In this document: in pieces, positions 15,224 to 23,695 of the stretch | How the letters are laid out: every line of letters starts with the position of its first letter | Position numbering within the stretch: position 1 is the stretch's first letter | NCBI RefSeq assembly: GCF_900176135.1 | Contig: NZ_FWWW01000044.1 | Coordinates: 1 to 58,273 of the forward strand | DNA from: Hymenobacter roseosalivarius DSM 11622 | Lineage (GTDB): Bacteria > Bacteroidota > Bacteroidia > Cytophagales > Hymenobacteraceae | Direction: 5' to 3' | DNA: 58,273 nucleotides | The notes under the pieces: generated by a model | Told to the model about the DNA's origin: nothing | Seen by the model: the letters and a program-made list of their open reading frames with translations, nothing else | Databases searched by the model: none | Program-made: the position numbers and the translations under genes

Positions 15224-17617
15224 TCAGGGGGCTTTTTTGGTAAACTCCAGGGGCACGCGCAGGCGCAGGGTTACATTGCGGCCCATTTCGGTGGTGAAGT
15301 AGCGGAAGCGGTTGAGGTAGTCGCGGTAGGTCTGGTTGAGTAGATTGGCGCCGGCCAGACTCACGTCCAGCGGCAGGCGTCCCACCTGCACCGTCGTCCC
15401 GATTTCGGCCCCCAGCAGCACGTAGCCGGTGGGCGGCAGGGCGTAGTCAAGCACCTCCGTAGGGATGCGCGTCTGGCGGGCCACGCCATAGGCCCCGATC
15501 TGGGCGAAGCGCCGCGTGAAGCGGCCCGCCGTGGGCTCGTGCCAGTCGTGGCGCAAGCTCAGCTCGGCCCGGTCGGCGGGGGTGAAGATGAGGTAGTCGT
15601 TCAGGCGCTGGTCGCGAGCGCGCACCACGGCCGCCTTGCCCACCAGCTGCCACTGCGGGCTCAGCGTGTAGGTGCCGGCCACATCCACGCCTTGGTACAT
15701 GGCATCGGTTTGCTGAAACAGAAACGTAGCCACCACGCCCCGGATATTAAGCGGGGGCGGCAGCACCGGCACCTGGTAGATGTATTTCTGAATATAGGTC
15801 TGGTACACGCTCACCTCGCCGTTGAAGCGCGGATTGTTGTGCCAGGTGGCCGTCAGGCCGGCGTGCAAGGCCGTTTCCGGGCTGAGAGGCGGCACGCCGT
15901 CAGGCCGGTTCAGGTCGAAGCCGATGTCGAAGCGGCCATTATGCACGCCGTCGCTGAAGCGCTCGTTGGCGGCCGGAGCGCGGCGCGTGAGACTGCCGGT
16001 GGCGCTCAGGGTCAGGTGCCGGCTGGCGTCAAAAATGCCCCCCAGCGAGGCGGCCGGCGTGGTATACTGGAAGCGGTCGGTGGCCACGAAGAAGTTGCCG
16101 GAGTTGCCGATGGCGCGACGGGTTTCCAGGTCGCGGCGGTCGAGGCGCAGGCCGGCCTCGAGCTGCCACTGCTTGCTGTGCCAGCGCTCAATCAGAAAAA
16201 CGCCCCCCACCTTATTGGTATAGAAGGGAATGAAGGGGCGGCCGTCGTAGCGGTTGTTCTGGTAGGTGCCGCTCAGGCCCACGCTGCCCGTGAGCTTGCC
16301 CAGGGGCTTATGCTCCCAGACCAAATCGGCGGTAGTCGTACGGTTGGTGTAGCTCAGCTCGGGGCGGTTGAGGCGGGCGCGGTTGTCGTTGCGGGGACGG
16401 TAGCGGTCGTATTCGTCGCGCACGTCGGTCTGGTGAGCCAGGGTGGTAGTAAGCCGGCCGGCCGTGCCCGTACGCACGAAGCCCGAGAGCTTCAATAGGT
16501 CGTGGCGCACCTGCTGAAATGGTCGGCCGATAGCGTAGCTGAAATTCTGGGGCACCAGCGGCCGGCCCCGGCCCACGGCCAGGTCAAAGTCGGACTGGTT
16601 GCCCAGGTGCGAATCGGGCAGAATACCCAGCTTGGTGTTGAACTGACTAAAGAAAATCTCCCCGCCATACGTGTCTTTGCGCCAGCCCAGGGCCCCGGAA
16701 AAGTCGTACTCCGCGAAGGAGGAGTTGGGAATGACGTAGTCGGGCGTACGGGCCGTGCCGGCCCGCTTGGCCGTACCCTGCACCCGCCAGCTTAGGGCCG
16801 GCAGCCGGCGCATATTACCTTCTACCAGCCCCGAAAAGGCCCCCAGACCATTGTTGCTCATGCCCACCAGATGCAGCTCGGCGCCCGTGCCCACGGAGTC
16901 GCGCAGGAGGCGGGGTTCCACCAGCACCACGCCCCCAATGGCGTCGGAGCCGTAGCGCACGCTGGCCGCACCCTTCACCACCGTGAGGCGGGAGGCAATG
17001 AAAGGGTCGATTTCGGGGCCGTGCTCCTGGCCCCACTGCTGCCCTTCCTGACGCACGCCGTTGTTGAGAATCGTCACGCGGTTGGAGTGTAAGCCGTGAA
17101 TGAGCGGTTTGAATATGCTGGGGCCAGTCTGGATGGCCGTCACGCCGCTGATCTTTTGCAGCGCTTCGCCCAGGCTCTGCCCACGGGTTTGCTGCAGGTC
17201 GCGGCCCGCGATGGTGCCCGTAGCCTGGGGTAATTGCTCGGCCACGCGGGTGCCCCGCACCACCGCCCCGCGCAGGGCCACCGCCACCGGGTGCAGCCTG
17301 ATATCGTGCACCACCGACCCCGCCATGCGCACCTCCAGTGTCTCGGACTCGTAGCCCAAAAAGCTGACTTGCAGGCGGCTAACTCCAGCACACAGCTGGA
17401 AATGGTAGTAGCCGTCTACGTTCGTAATGACGGCTTCCCGGGTGTCGAGCAGGAGTACGGTAGCCCCCGGCAGGGCCTGGCGCGACTCATGGTCAATCAC
17501 GCGTCCGCTCAGCGAGAGCGTACAGGCCGGTTGGGCCTGCCCGGCGCGCGGGCCGCCGAGCAGCCAAATCCACAGCAGCGCCAGCAGCCCCAGGCGGCTT
17601 GGCAATAAAAAAAGCAT
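15224..17617 (-). CDS. TonB-dependent receptor, second ZnuD-like copy
   Basis: A 797-residue outer-membrane receptor: signal peptide (about 1-28), carboxypeptidase-regulatory-like domain (about 35-110, GRVIDHESRQALPGATV), plug (about 120-235) and barrel. The plug carries LNNGVRQEGQQWGQEHGPEI and the GAASVRYGSDAIGG segment, nearly the same motif as the receptor at 11877. The C-terminus ends RLRVPLEFTKKAP; the last three codons form the iterated A-rich/GCCCCC word. It is downstream of the His-rich protein at 17749. Function inferred: uptake of zinc or another transition metal. Confidence 0.85.
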   Translation of the reverse strand: MLFLLPSRLGLLALLWIWLLGGPRAGQAQPACTLSLSGRVIDHESRQALPGATVLLLDTREAVITNVDGYYHFQLCAGVSRLQVSFLGYESETLEVRMAGSVVHDIRLHPVAVALRGAVVRGTRVAEQLPQATGTIAGRDLQQTRGQSLGEALQKISGVTAIQTGPSIFKPLIHGLHSNRVTILNNGVRQEGQQWGQEHGPEIDPFIASRLTVVKGAASVRYGSDAIGGVVLVEPRLLRDSVGTGAELHLVGMSNNGLGAFSGLVEGNMRRLPALSWRVQGTAKRAGTARTPDYVIPNSSFAEYDFSGALGWRKDTYGGEIFFSQFNTKLGILPDSHLGNQSDFDLAVGRGRPLVPQNFSYAIGRPFQQVRHDLLKLSGFVRTGTAGRLTTTLAHQTDVRDEYDRYRPRNDNRARLNRPELSYTNRTTTADLVWEHKPLGKLTGSVGLSGTYQNNRYDGRPFIPFYTNKVGGVFLIERWHSKQWQLEAGLRLDRRDLETRRAIGNSGNFFVATDRFQYTTPAASLGGIFDASRHLTLSATGSLTRRAPAANERFSDGVHNGRFDIGFDLNRPDGVPPLSPETALHAGLTATWHNNPRFNGEVSVYQTYIQKYIYQVPVLPPPLNIRGVVATFLFQQTDAMYQGVDVAGTYTLSPQWQLVGKAAVVRARDQRLNDYLIFTPADRAELSLRHDWHEPTAGRFTRRFAQIGAYGVARQTRIPTEVLDYALPPTGYVLLGAEIGTTVQVGRLPLDVSLAGANLLNQTYRDYLNRFRYFTTEMGRNVTLRLRVPLEFTKKAP

Positions 17618-17698
17618 ACAAAGGGAAGACCGGGGTGAACTGAACCGGCAGCCGCGCCCGTGCCTTCAGGCCTCCCGCGGGGGCCAGCAAACGGGCAG

Positions 17699-17720
17699 AT
17701 TTGCCCCCAGGGGGCAAAAT
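17699..17720. repeat. Palindrome of two GCCCCC words
   Basis: ATTTGCCCCCAGGGGGCAAAAT: two copies of the iterated word meet head to head and form a near-perfect 22-bp palindrome in the 131-bp gap between the His-rich protein gene (ends 17749) and the receptor start (17617). It may be an operator or simply an inverted pair of the word; there is no T-run of terminator type. Confidence 0.6.
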
Positions 17721-17748
17721 CAATATAATCGCGGCTGATTAAAGGCGG

Positions 17749-18093
17749 TTAGGCTTGGCCGGGCGGGCCGCGCAGGTACGCGGCGTGGGGGGCGCGGTGC
17801 GCGCCGCCCAAAATGCCCCCCACAGCCTCCGTCCGGGCATAGACTACCGCGAACGGCAGCTCAAGGGGCGGAGTAGGCTGGAAGGGAACGTGGTAAAAAT
17901 GATCCGTCTGGCAGTGCTGGTGCCTGGCCGTGAGTAGGGCTTTGGCCTGCTTCTTATCCTGGCGCGTGGCCTGGGCGGGCTCCTCCAGCGTGTGCTGGTG
18001 CTGGTGCAGGCCCAGTACCCACGCGTCGGGCAGCAGCACCCGCGTAAAGCAGAGCAGCAACAGGAAAGCCAGACGGGAGCGCAGGGTCCGCAT
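17749..18093 (-). CDS. Small His-rich exported protein of the metal locus
   Basis: A 114-residue protein with an N-terminal hydrophobic segment (about 8-27), then HQHQH (30-34) and, near residue 57-67, a second cluster RHQHCQTDHFYH. These are plausible metal ligands outside the cytoplasm. A longer frame starts at 18144, but a perfect TAnnTTTG promoter element lies inside it (18122-18129, - strand), so the ATG at 18093 is chosen. It is the first gene of the reverse-strand metal run. I do not recognise a named family; it resembles small periplasmic His/Cys proteins found near copper or zinc systems. Confidence 0.6.
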   Translation of the reverse strand: MRTLRSRLAFLLLLCFTRVLLPDAWVLGLHQHQHTLEEPAQATRQDKKQAKALLTARHQHCQTDHFYHVPFQPTPPLELPFAVVYARTEAVGGILGGAHRAPHAAYLRGPPGQA

Positions 18094-18121
18094 TTGCAAC
18101 AATGTGTCAGAACTGATTGGG

Positions 18122-18129
18122 CAAAAGTA
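18122..18129 (-). promoter_or_regulatory. -7 promoter element TACTTTTG of the metal locus
   Basis: Reading on the - strand, TACTTTTG matches the Bacteroidota consensus TAnnTTTG exactly and lies 28 bp before the ATG at 18093. No convincing TTTG is found 19 bp upstream. From here to 18471 the DNA is AT-rich and holds no gene. Confidence 0.45.
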
Positions 18130-18471
18130 CGCGGAAAACGACAAGTAGTTGCTTCACTACTCTCCATTTATCTAAAGAGTGTTGATTTTGCGGAGGGTTA
18201 AATCATGCATCTGAAGCCGGTTCCTATCAGGCATCGGCGAGCAGTATCATAGTAGTATTATTAAATTAATTGAGGAATTAATAACTGAACCTGCTTCTTG
18301 TATAGCGGTAGCTTTTTTGCTTGCAAAGAGATAAGAGAAATTTATTTATGGCTTAAAATTATTCATAATGGATATTCGGCATTATTTTATAAATAAGTGG
18401 CAAGTAATTCGCTACTACTAGCTACTACTCTGTTTTAGTATTTTAAAAAGCTTTGCGCTTTTCGTTTCAGG

Positions 18472-18915
18472 ATGATACTTGCTCAAATCGATTGTCTGCG
18501 AGTGCAGTACGATGAATCTTTAGGCCTGCTACGTTATCAGTGGTGCGGTGGCAACCAACTGCATAGCTTCACCCAAGCAATGACGTATCTGGCCGACCTA
18601 GTAGAAAATCATCAGATTGAGCGAGTACTCGTGGATATGAACGGTTTACCCAACCTGAATATAAAAGAGCAGATTTGGGTGGGCGTGCACTGGTTTCCGC
18701 GGGTAACCTCCCAAGTGGTACGGCAGGTAGCTGTGGTGGTGCCGTCCGTTGCTACCTACAATCTAATGGTTGTAGAAAGTATTCTGGGCCTCGGCAGCCA
18801 CCTTACCCGTTTCGAAGTGCAGTTTTTTGCTGACCCCGCCACAGCGCTGGATTGGCTCACCGCTTCCCCCATTCATATGCTGGCCCTGACAGCCGAATGG
18901 CAATCGGCCTCTTAA
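18472..18915 (+). CDS. STAS/SpoIIAA-like domain protein
   Basis: A 147-residue soluble protein. Alternating strands and helices (LRVQYDESLGLLRYQWCGG, IERVLVDMNGL, VRQVAVVVPS, RFEVQFFADPATALDWL) match the STAS/SpoIIAA-like fold common in Bacteroidota, where it may act in signalling or membrane-associated regulation. No catalytic residues stand out. The gene is preceded by about 380 bp of AT-rich DNA and is monocistronic. Function unknown. Confidence 0.6.
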   Translation: MILAQIDCLRVQYDESLGLLRYQWCGGNQLHSFTQAMTYLADLVENHQIERVLVDMNGLPNLNIKEQIWVGVHWFPRVTSQVVRQVAVVVPSVATYNLMVVESILGLGSHLTRFEVQFFADPATALDWLTASPIHMLALTAEWQSAS

Positions 18916-19044
18916 AAAGCCTCGGTCTCCGGTTGTCGCACCGGAAAAAGCAAAAGCATAATCTACGGACAACATGCAGGTCACAACAACTGCTGACCTT
19001 TATAGTATAAAGCTTTACACCCCCACCCAATTTTTGCCCACGCT

Positions 19045-19146
19045 ATGAAAACCTTGTCAGCTCGCTTATTACGCCGTGTTGTGGCTGCTCTCCGTTCTGC
19101 CTCCAAAAAGCCAACATCGGGTAGCGCCGAGGCGTTGTTTGTCTAA
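19045..19146 (+). CDS. Possible 33-residue basic peptide
   Basis: A short frame starting MKTLSARLLRRVVAALRSAS and ending EALFV. It is strongly basic and could form an amphipathic helix. It lies between the STAS-like gene and a strong terminator (19192-19227), so a short transcript ending there would carry it. No homologue recognised. It could be a real small protein, or the transcript could be a small RNA. Confidence 0.3.
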   Translation: MKTLSARLLRRVVAALRSASKKPTSGSAEALFV

Positions 19147-19191
19147 TCGACCTGCCGCTGGAGCACGTCGTTTCTGAATATACGATTAAAA

Positions 19192-19227
19192 GCAAAAAGG
19201 GCGGCTGGATTCAGCTGCCCTTTTTGC
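19192..19227 (+). terminator. Strong hairpin terminator
   Basis: GCAAAAAGGGCGGCTG (19192-19207) pairs with CAGCTGCCCTTTTTGC (19212-19227) around GATT, with one G-U pair. It terminates whatever is transcribed from the 18472-19146 region. From here to htpG (19476) I see no further gene or clear signal. Confidence 0.85.
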
Positions 19228-19475
19228 TGCCCCTAGGGGCTGTTATTCAACTCCACCATTGGTTATAGTCTCCAATAACGATGTGCCCTTAAGTGCTGCT
19301 TCGTGCTCTTTGCCACTTTTAATTTCAGTAAAAAAAGTCGCGGCAATAAGGTGTCAAACTGGCAGCCGTGACTAGCATGGAACAGCTTTTGAAAATCCCC
19401 GCCTTATGAATATGGGCTAACAGTAGCCTGCAATTCTGTCCACTTTTCAATTTAAGACCCATTTATTAAGGCGCT

Positions 19476-21308
19476 ATGCAAGAGACAGGTAGTATCTCGA
19501 TTCACACTGAGAACATCTTCCCCATCATTAAGAAGTTTCTCTACTCCGACCACGAGATCTTTTTGCGGGAGTTGGTATCCAACGCCGTGGATGCCACCCA
19601 AAAGCTGAAGAGCCTGGGGCAGCTCGGAGAGTTTAAGGGCGAGCTGGGTGAGTTGAAGGTACGGGTAACAGTGGATAAGGAAGCCCGCAAAATCACCATC
19701 TCCGACCGCGGCCTGGGCATGACGGGTGACGAAATTAAGAAGTATATCAACCAGATAGCCTTCTCCGGTGCTACCGAGTTCGTGGAGAAGTACAAGGAGA
19801 AGGACGCGGGGGCTAAGGACCAGATTATTGGTCAGTTTGGCCTGGGATTCTACTCCGCCTTCATGGTGGCCGAGCAGGTGGAGATCTTCTCTCAGTCGTA
19901 TAAAGAAGGCACGGAAGGCGCCCACTGGACCTGCGACGGCAGCACTGAGTTTACCCTCGAAACCACGGAGAAAGCAGAGCGCGGCACCGATGTAGTATTG
20001 CACGTAGCCGCCGACTCCGACGAGTTTCTGGAGGAAGCTCGCCTGCGTACCATTCTGACGAAGTACTGCAAGTTCCTGCCTATCGAAATTGAGTTTGAGG
20101 GCACGGTCATCAACCAAACGCAGCCGATCTGGACCAAGCAGCCCGCTGAGTTGACCGATGAGGATTACACCAAGTTCTATCAGGAGCTGTACCCATTCTC
20201 GGAAGCTCCTTTGTTCTGGATTCACCTGAATGTGGACTATCCCTTCAACCTGACGGGTGTTCTTTACTTCCCCAAGGTGAAGGACGAGCTGCAATTTCAA
20301 CGTAATAAGATTCAGCTGTACTCGCGGCAGGTGTTCATTACCGACGAGGTAAAAGACGTGGTGCCCGAGTTTCTGATGTTGCTGCACGGCGTAATCGACT
20401 CGCCCGATATTCCGTTGAACGTGTCGCGCAGCTTCCTGCAGGCCGACGCGGCCGTGCGAAAAATCAATACCTACATCACCAAGAAAGTAGCCGACAAGCT
20501 CGGTGAGCTGTTTCGGAAAGACCGCGCCGGCTACGAGCAGAAGTGGTCAGATATCGGTATGTTCGTGAAGTACGGGATGCTGTCGGACGAGAAATTCTAC
20601 GACAAAGCCAAGGATTTTGCCTTAGTGCAGAACGTGGGGGGCAAATTTTTCACCCTCAGCGAGTACCAGGAGTTTGTGCAGGCGAACCAGAAAGACAAGA
20701 ACGACCAACTCGTTATTTTGTACACCACCGACGCCGAGGCCCAGCACGGCTACGTGGTTGCCGCCCAAAACCGTGGCTATGATGTGCTGACCCTGGAAGC
20801 GGTGCTCGATCCGCACTTTATTGGTCAGTTGGAGCAGAAGCTCGAAAAGACCACCTTCAAGCGCGTGGATGCTGATACCATCGGCAAACTCATCGAAAAG
20901 GACGAAACCACCGAGAGCGTGCTCAGCGACGACGACAAAACGCGCTTGCAGGAGCTATTTGCCAAAGCCATCAGCAATGAGCAAATGCATGTGCAGGTAG
21001 ACGCTTTGTCGCCGCAGGAGGCACCCGTAATTATTACCATGCCCGAGTTTATGCGCCGCATGAAGGATATGCAGCGCACCGGCGGCGGGGGAGGAATGGC
21101 TATGTTTGGCTCGTTGCCGGATAGCTACACGGTAAGCGTAAACGCCAACCACGCCATTACGCAGCGCGTGCTGCAAGCCGACGAAGAAGCTGGCCGCCAA
21201 CTGGCGCGTCAGGCATTCGACCTGGCTTTGCTTTCGCAGAACATGTTGAAAGGTGAGGCCCTAACCGCCTTCGTGAAGCGCAGCACCGACTTATTAGCTA
21301 CCGAGTAG
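19476..21308 (+). CDS. htpG: Hsp90 chaperone HtpG
   Basis: A 610-residue Hsp90. The N-terminal ATPase (GHKL) domain shows LVSNAVDATQKL (with Asp in place of the usual Asn-Ala-Ser-Asp context still present as NAVDA), ISDRGLGMT and GQFGLGFYSAFMVA. The middle domain carries the catalytic arginine segment VSRSFLQAD, and a C-terminal dimerisation domain follows. Length fits bacterial HtpG. The GlyGly of NVGGKFF is encoded by the iterated GGGGGGCAAATTTTT word. Monocistronic, with its own terminator. Confidence 0.95.
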   Translation: MQETGSISIHTENIFPIIKKFLYSDHEIFLRELVSNAVDATQKLKSLGQLGEFKGELGELKVRVTVDKEARKITISDRGLGMTGDEIKKYINQIAFSGATEFVEKYKEKDAGAKDQIIGQFGLGFYSAFMVAEQVEIFSQSYKEGTEGAHWTCDGSTEFTLETTEKAERGTDVVLHVAADSDEFLEEARLRTILTKYCKFLPIEIEFEGTVINQTQPIWTKQPAELTDEDYTKFYQELYPFSEAPLFWIHLNVDYPFNLTGVLYFPKVKDELQFQRNKIQLYSRQVFITDEVKDVVPEFLMLLHGVIDSPDIPLNVSRSFLQADAAVRKINTYITKKVADKLGELFRKDRAGYEQKWSDIGMFVKYGMLSDEKFYDKAKDFALVQNVGGKFFTLSEYQEFVQANQKDKNDQLVILYTTDAEAQHGYVVAAQNRGYDVLTLEAVLDPHFIGQLEQKLEKTTFKRVDADTIGKLIEKDETTESVLSDDDKTRLQELFAKAISNEQMHVQVDALSPQEAPVIITMPEFMRRMKDMQRTGGGGGMAMFGSLPDSYTVSVNANHAITQRVLQADEEAGRQLARQAFDLALLSQNMLKGEALTAFVKRSTDLLATE

Positions 21309-21340
21309 CACTAAATAGTATACATAGTTTTAAGTAGTAC

Positions 21341-21379
21341 AAAACCCGCTGACCTTATTGGGTAGCGGGTTTTCTTTTT
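21341..21379 (+). terminator. htpG terminator
   Basis: AAAACCCGCT (21341-21350) pairs with AGCGGGTTTT (21364-21373), followed by CTTTTT, 32 bp after the htpG stop codon. Confidence 0.85.
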
Positions 21380-21495
21380 GATAAGGCTTCTATTCTGAAA
21401 TAATATCTTTCAGGCACCTTGGAGGGTAAATTTAAGCTGGACACCAAATCAGGCTATCTTTACGTTCGAGGCTTTGAATTCTGCCTGTTTCATTG

Positions 21496-22443
21496 ATGCG
21501 CTTCTCTCGCTTTTCACTTGTTCTGCTGGTTTTGCTTTGGCTAGCCGCCGGGGCCTGCACCCGCAAAAAGGTTTCATTTAACAGCAAAGCCGACAGCCCG
21601 GCCCTGAGTGCCTTGTCCGATTCACTGGTCCAGAACAGCGACACGACTGGTGGGAAGATTGCCAGGCAAGTAACGCTCAGTAAAGAAGAGGCGCGGGCGG
21701 CCCGCGCGAAGGAAAAAGCTGCTCAGCGCAAACCGAAAAAGAAAAAGAATATTTTCCTCGGTGAGCCAATTAAGAAAGCCTACGTGAAGTCGGGGCCAAA
21801 GGGGCGCAATCAGATTACGGAGCAGTTCTATTACATGCGCACTCCCAAGCCTACTAACCCATATGTGCCCACCCGCTACTATTTCGATGCGCGCAAGAGC
21901 CGGATTGTGCAGGATAGAGCCGGCGTAGACCCCGGCGACAATAAGGTGCTGCACGGGCCGTACAAAAAAATGCAGGGCGGCAAAATAGTGGAAACGGGCT
22001 TCTTTGTGATAGGCGCGAAGCACCTGCGCTGGGAGCGTTTCAATCGGGAAGGCATTTTGCTTACCAAGATTCACTACGAAAAAGGCTTTTCGCGCGACGC
22101 CGAAATTACATACTACGATGCTGAGCGCACCAAAATCAGGGAGATAATTCCGTACTACAATGGCAAACTGGAAGGCGAGTACGCGCGCTTTCTGGAGAAT
22201 GGTCAGAAGGACTGGGATGGTCAGTTTGAGAACGGCAAGAAAGTAGGGGAGTGGTCGAAGTACTGGGGTTTTCGCAACCGCCGCCACTATCAATATCTCT
22301 ACGGGGAGACGGGCTACGACCCGGAGGTAAAGGAGCCCGTTCTCTACAAGGAGTATAACCGCAACGGGGTATTGGTGTACGAAAAAGACAAGCTCGACAA
22401 GCGGGATGCTGTTACGGATCGGCCGGGTTCAAAGCGGAATTAA
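21496..22443 (+). CDS. MORN-repeat (YwqK-like) lipoprotein
   Basis: A 315-residue protein with a lipoprotein signal (lipobox AAGAC, Cys20), a Lys-rich stretch (KPKKKKN, about 75-85) and a C-terminal part with MORN-type repeats, for example PYYNGKLEGEYARFLENGQK and WDGQFENGKKVGEWSKYWGF. The YwqK/MORN family is sometimes labelled an antitoxin, but no toxin is near and the export signal argues against it. In Bacteroidota such proteins are common cell-envelope proteins of unknown role. The ATG at 21496 is preferred to the TTG one codon earlier. TATCTTTA at 21455 is a possible -7 element. Confidence 0.75.
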   Translation: MRFSRFSLVLLVLLWLAAGACTRKKVSFNSKADSPALSALSDSLVQNSDTTGGKIARQVTLSKEEARAARAKEKAAQRKPKKKKNIFLGEPIKKAYVKSGPKGRNQITEQFYYMRTPKPTNPYVPTRYYFDARKSRIVQDRAGVDPGDNKVLHGPYKKMQGGKIVETGFFVIGAKHLRWERFNREGILLTKIHYEKGFSRDAEITYYDAERTKIREIIPYYNGKLEGEYARFLENGQKDWDGQFENGKKVGEWSKYWGFRNRRHYQYLYGETGYDPEVKEPVLYKEYNRNGVLVYEKDKLDKRDAVTDRPGSKRN

Positions 22444-22481
22444 ACTCCCTGTTTTACGCGCACTATAGCATATAGTGTCGA

Positions 22482-22841
22482 CTAATAAAACGCATCCTCG
22501 AAATGCTCGATATGGAAACCATCGGCAAGCTGAGTGAGCGCCAAAATATCAAAGCGGATGTTCCCGCGCCAGTCTATTTCCTCCTGATATTGATCGGCAG
22601 CTAAGCGAAAAAGCTGGCGCTTGCGCTCCGTCACAAATTCTTCGGGATGGCCATAGCGACTGGATGAACGCGCCTTTACTTCCACAAAAACCAATAACGA
22701 GTTGCCTTGTCGCACGATAAGATCTACCTCAGCGCGCCGGTGGCGGTAGTTGCGGCGGGCTATGGTATAGCCTTGTGCCAGGAAAAAATCGGCCGCGGCC
22801 GATTCGCCGGCGTGGCCGAGCAGGTGGCCGGAGCCGAGCAT
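22482..22841 (-). CDS. YraN/UPF0102 family endonuclease-like protein
   Basis: A 119-residue protein with the UPF0102 signature: GHAGESAAADFFLAQGY, then RNYRHRRAEVDLIVRQ and LVFVEVKAR. The E-x-D-L and E-V-K residues form the PD-(D/E)xK-like nuclease core (E/D, D, E-x-K). The in vivo substrate is not established; it is related to Holliday-junction-resolvase-like folds. Divergent from lipB, with 70 bp between them. Confidence 0.9.
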   Translation of the reverse strand: MLGSGHLLGHAGESAAADFFLAQGYTIARRNYRHRRAEVDLIVRQGNSLLVFVEVKARSSSRYGHPEEFVTERKRQLFRLAADQYQEEIDWRGNIRFDILALTQLADGFHIEHFEDAFY

Positions 22842-22858
22842 GGCAGGATGGTTGCGGG

Positions 22859-22888
22859 TTGGGTTTGGCGCTTAATATAGTACCTTTG
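22859..22888 (+). promoter_or_regulatory. lipB promoter (TTG-N19-TACCTTTG)
   Basis: TACCTTTG (22881-22888) matches the Bacteroidota -7 consensus TAnnTTTG exactly, and a TTG (22859-22861) lies 19 bp upstream as the -33 element. It overlaps the GTG codon that opens the longer frame, ruling that start out. Confidence 0.75.
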
Positions 22889-22911
22889 TGCCTTTATTTG
22901 CGCTTTTGTTG

Positions 22912-23688
22912 ATGAGTACGTTCTTCGTTGCCACCACGCCTGATACTTTACCTGCCTCACTTGCTGGGGGGCAAAATCGGCGTGTGCTGGTAGAACGGCT
23001 GGGTTTGACCGCGTATGAGGCGGCTTGGGCTTATCAGGAGCAATTGCTGGCCGCTACGGTAGCAATCAAAACGCAAAACCGGCAGACTGCGGAAGCAAAT
23101 TTGCCCCCTGCGCTTACTCCCAACTACCTGCTGCTTTGCCAGCATCCGCATGTATACACGTTGGGCAAAAGTGGTAAAGCTGAAAATCTGTTGTTGAATG
23201 AGTCGGAGCTGGCAAAGCACGGCGCAACGTTTCACCGCATCAATCGGGGTGGCGATATTACCTATCATGGTCCCGGCCAGCTGGTAGGCTACCCCATTCT
23301 TGACCTCGACAATTTCTTCACTGATATCCACCGCTACCTGCGAGTATTGGAAGAGGCCATTATTCGTACGCTGGCCGAGTACGGGCTGTCAGCCGGCCGC
23401 ATCGCTGGCCTGACGGGTGTGTGGATGGACTACGAAGAAAATGCCCCCCGGCCGCGCAAAATCTGCGCAATGGGCGTGAAATGCAGCCGTTGGGTAACCA
23501 TGCATGGTTTCGCCCTGAACGTAAACACCGACCTCACGTATTTTGGCCATATCGTGCCCTGCGGCATTGCTGATAAGGCCGTAACCTCCTTGCAGCAAGA
23601 GTTGGGCTACGCCGTACCCATAACGGAAGTAGAGAACCGTTTGCTTCCTCACCTGGCAGCTGTGCTGGAGGCGGAGCTACTTGTTTGA
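22912..23688 (+). CDS. lipB: Octanoyltransferase LipB
   Basis: A 258-residue enzyme that moves octanoate from acyl carrier protein to lipoyl domains, the first step of lipoate synthesis. Catalytic Lys183 (PRKICAMG) and Cys217 (VPCGIA) are both present, with LCQHPHVYTLGKSGK and the RGGDITYHGPGQLVGYP core. Start at the ATG 22912 because the promoter covers the upstream GTG. Two iterated words fall in it: GGGGGGCAAAAT at 22966 (Gly-Gly-Gln-Asn) and AAAATGCCCCCC at 23438 (Glu-Asn-Ala-Pro). The next gene starts 7 bp later. Confidence 0.95.
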   Translation: MSTFFVATTPDTLPASLAGGQNRRVLVERLGLTAYEAAWAYQEQLLAATVAIKTQNRQTAEANLPPALTPNYLLLCQHPHVYTLGKSGKAENLLLNESELAKHGATFHRINRGGDITYHGPGQLVGYPILDLDNFFTDIHRYLRVLEEAIIRTLAEYGLSAGRIAGLTGVWMDYEENAPRPRKICAMGVKCSRWVTMHGFALNVNTDLTYFGHIVPCGIADKAVTSLQQELGYAVPITEVENRLLPHLAAVLEAELLV

Positions 23689-23695
23689 TCATTCT

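Noticed and set aside
18144..19475. tRNA or small stable RNA genes in the AT-rich gaps
   Set aside because: No cloverleaf, CCA end or conserved tRNA box was seen on either strand.
21496..22443. Antitoxin of a YwqK toxin-antitoxin pair
   Set aside because: The MORN repeats fit the name, but a lipoprotein signal and the lack of a toxin gene make this role unlikely.
22888..22911. GTG start giving a 266-residue LipB
   Set aside because: The GTG is the last base of the -7 promoter element, so it would not be in the transcript.
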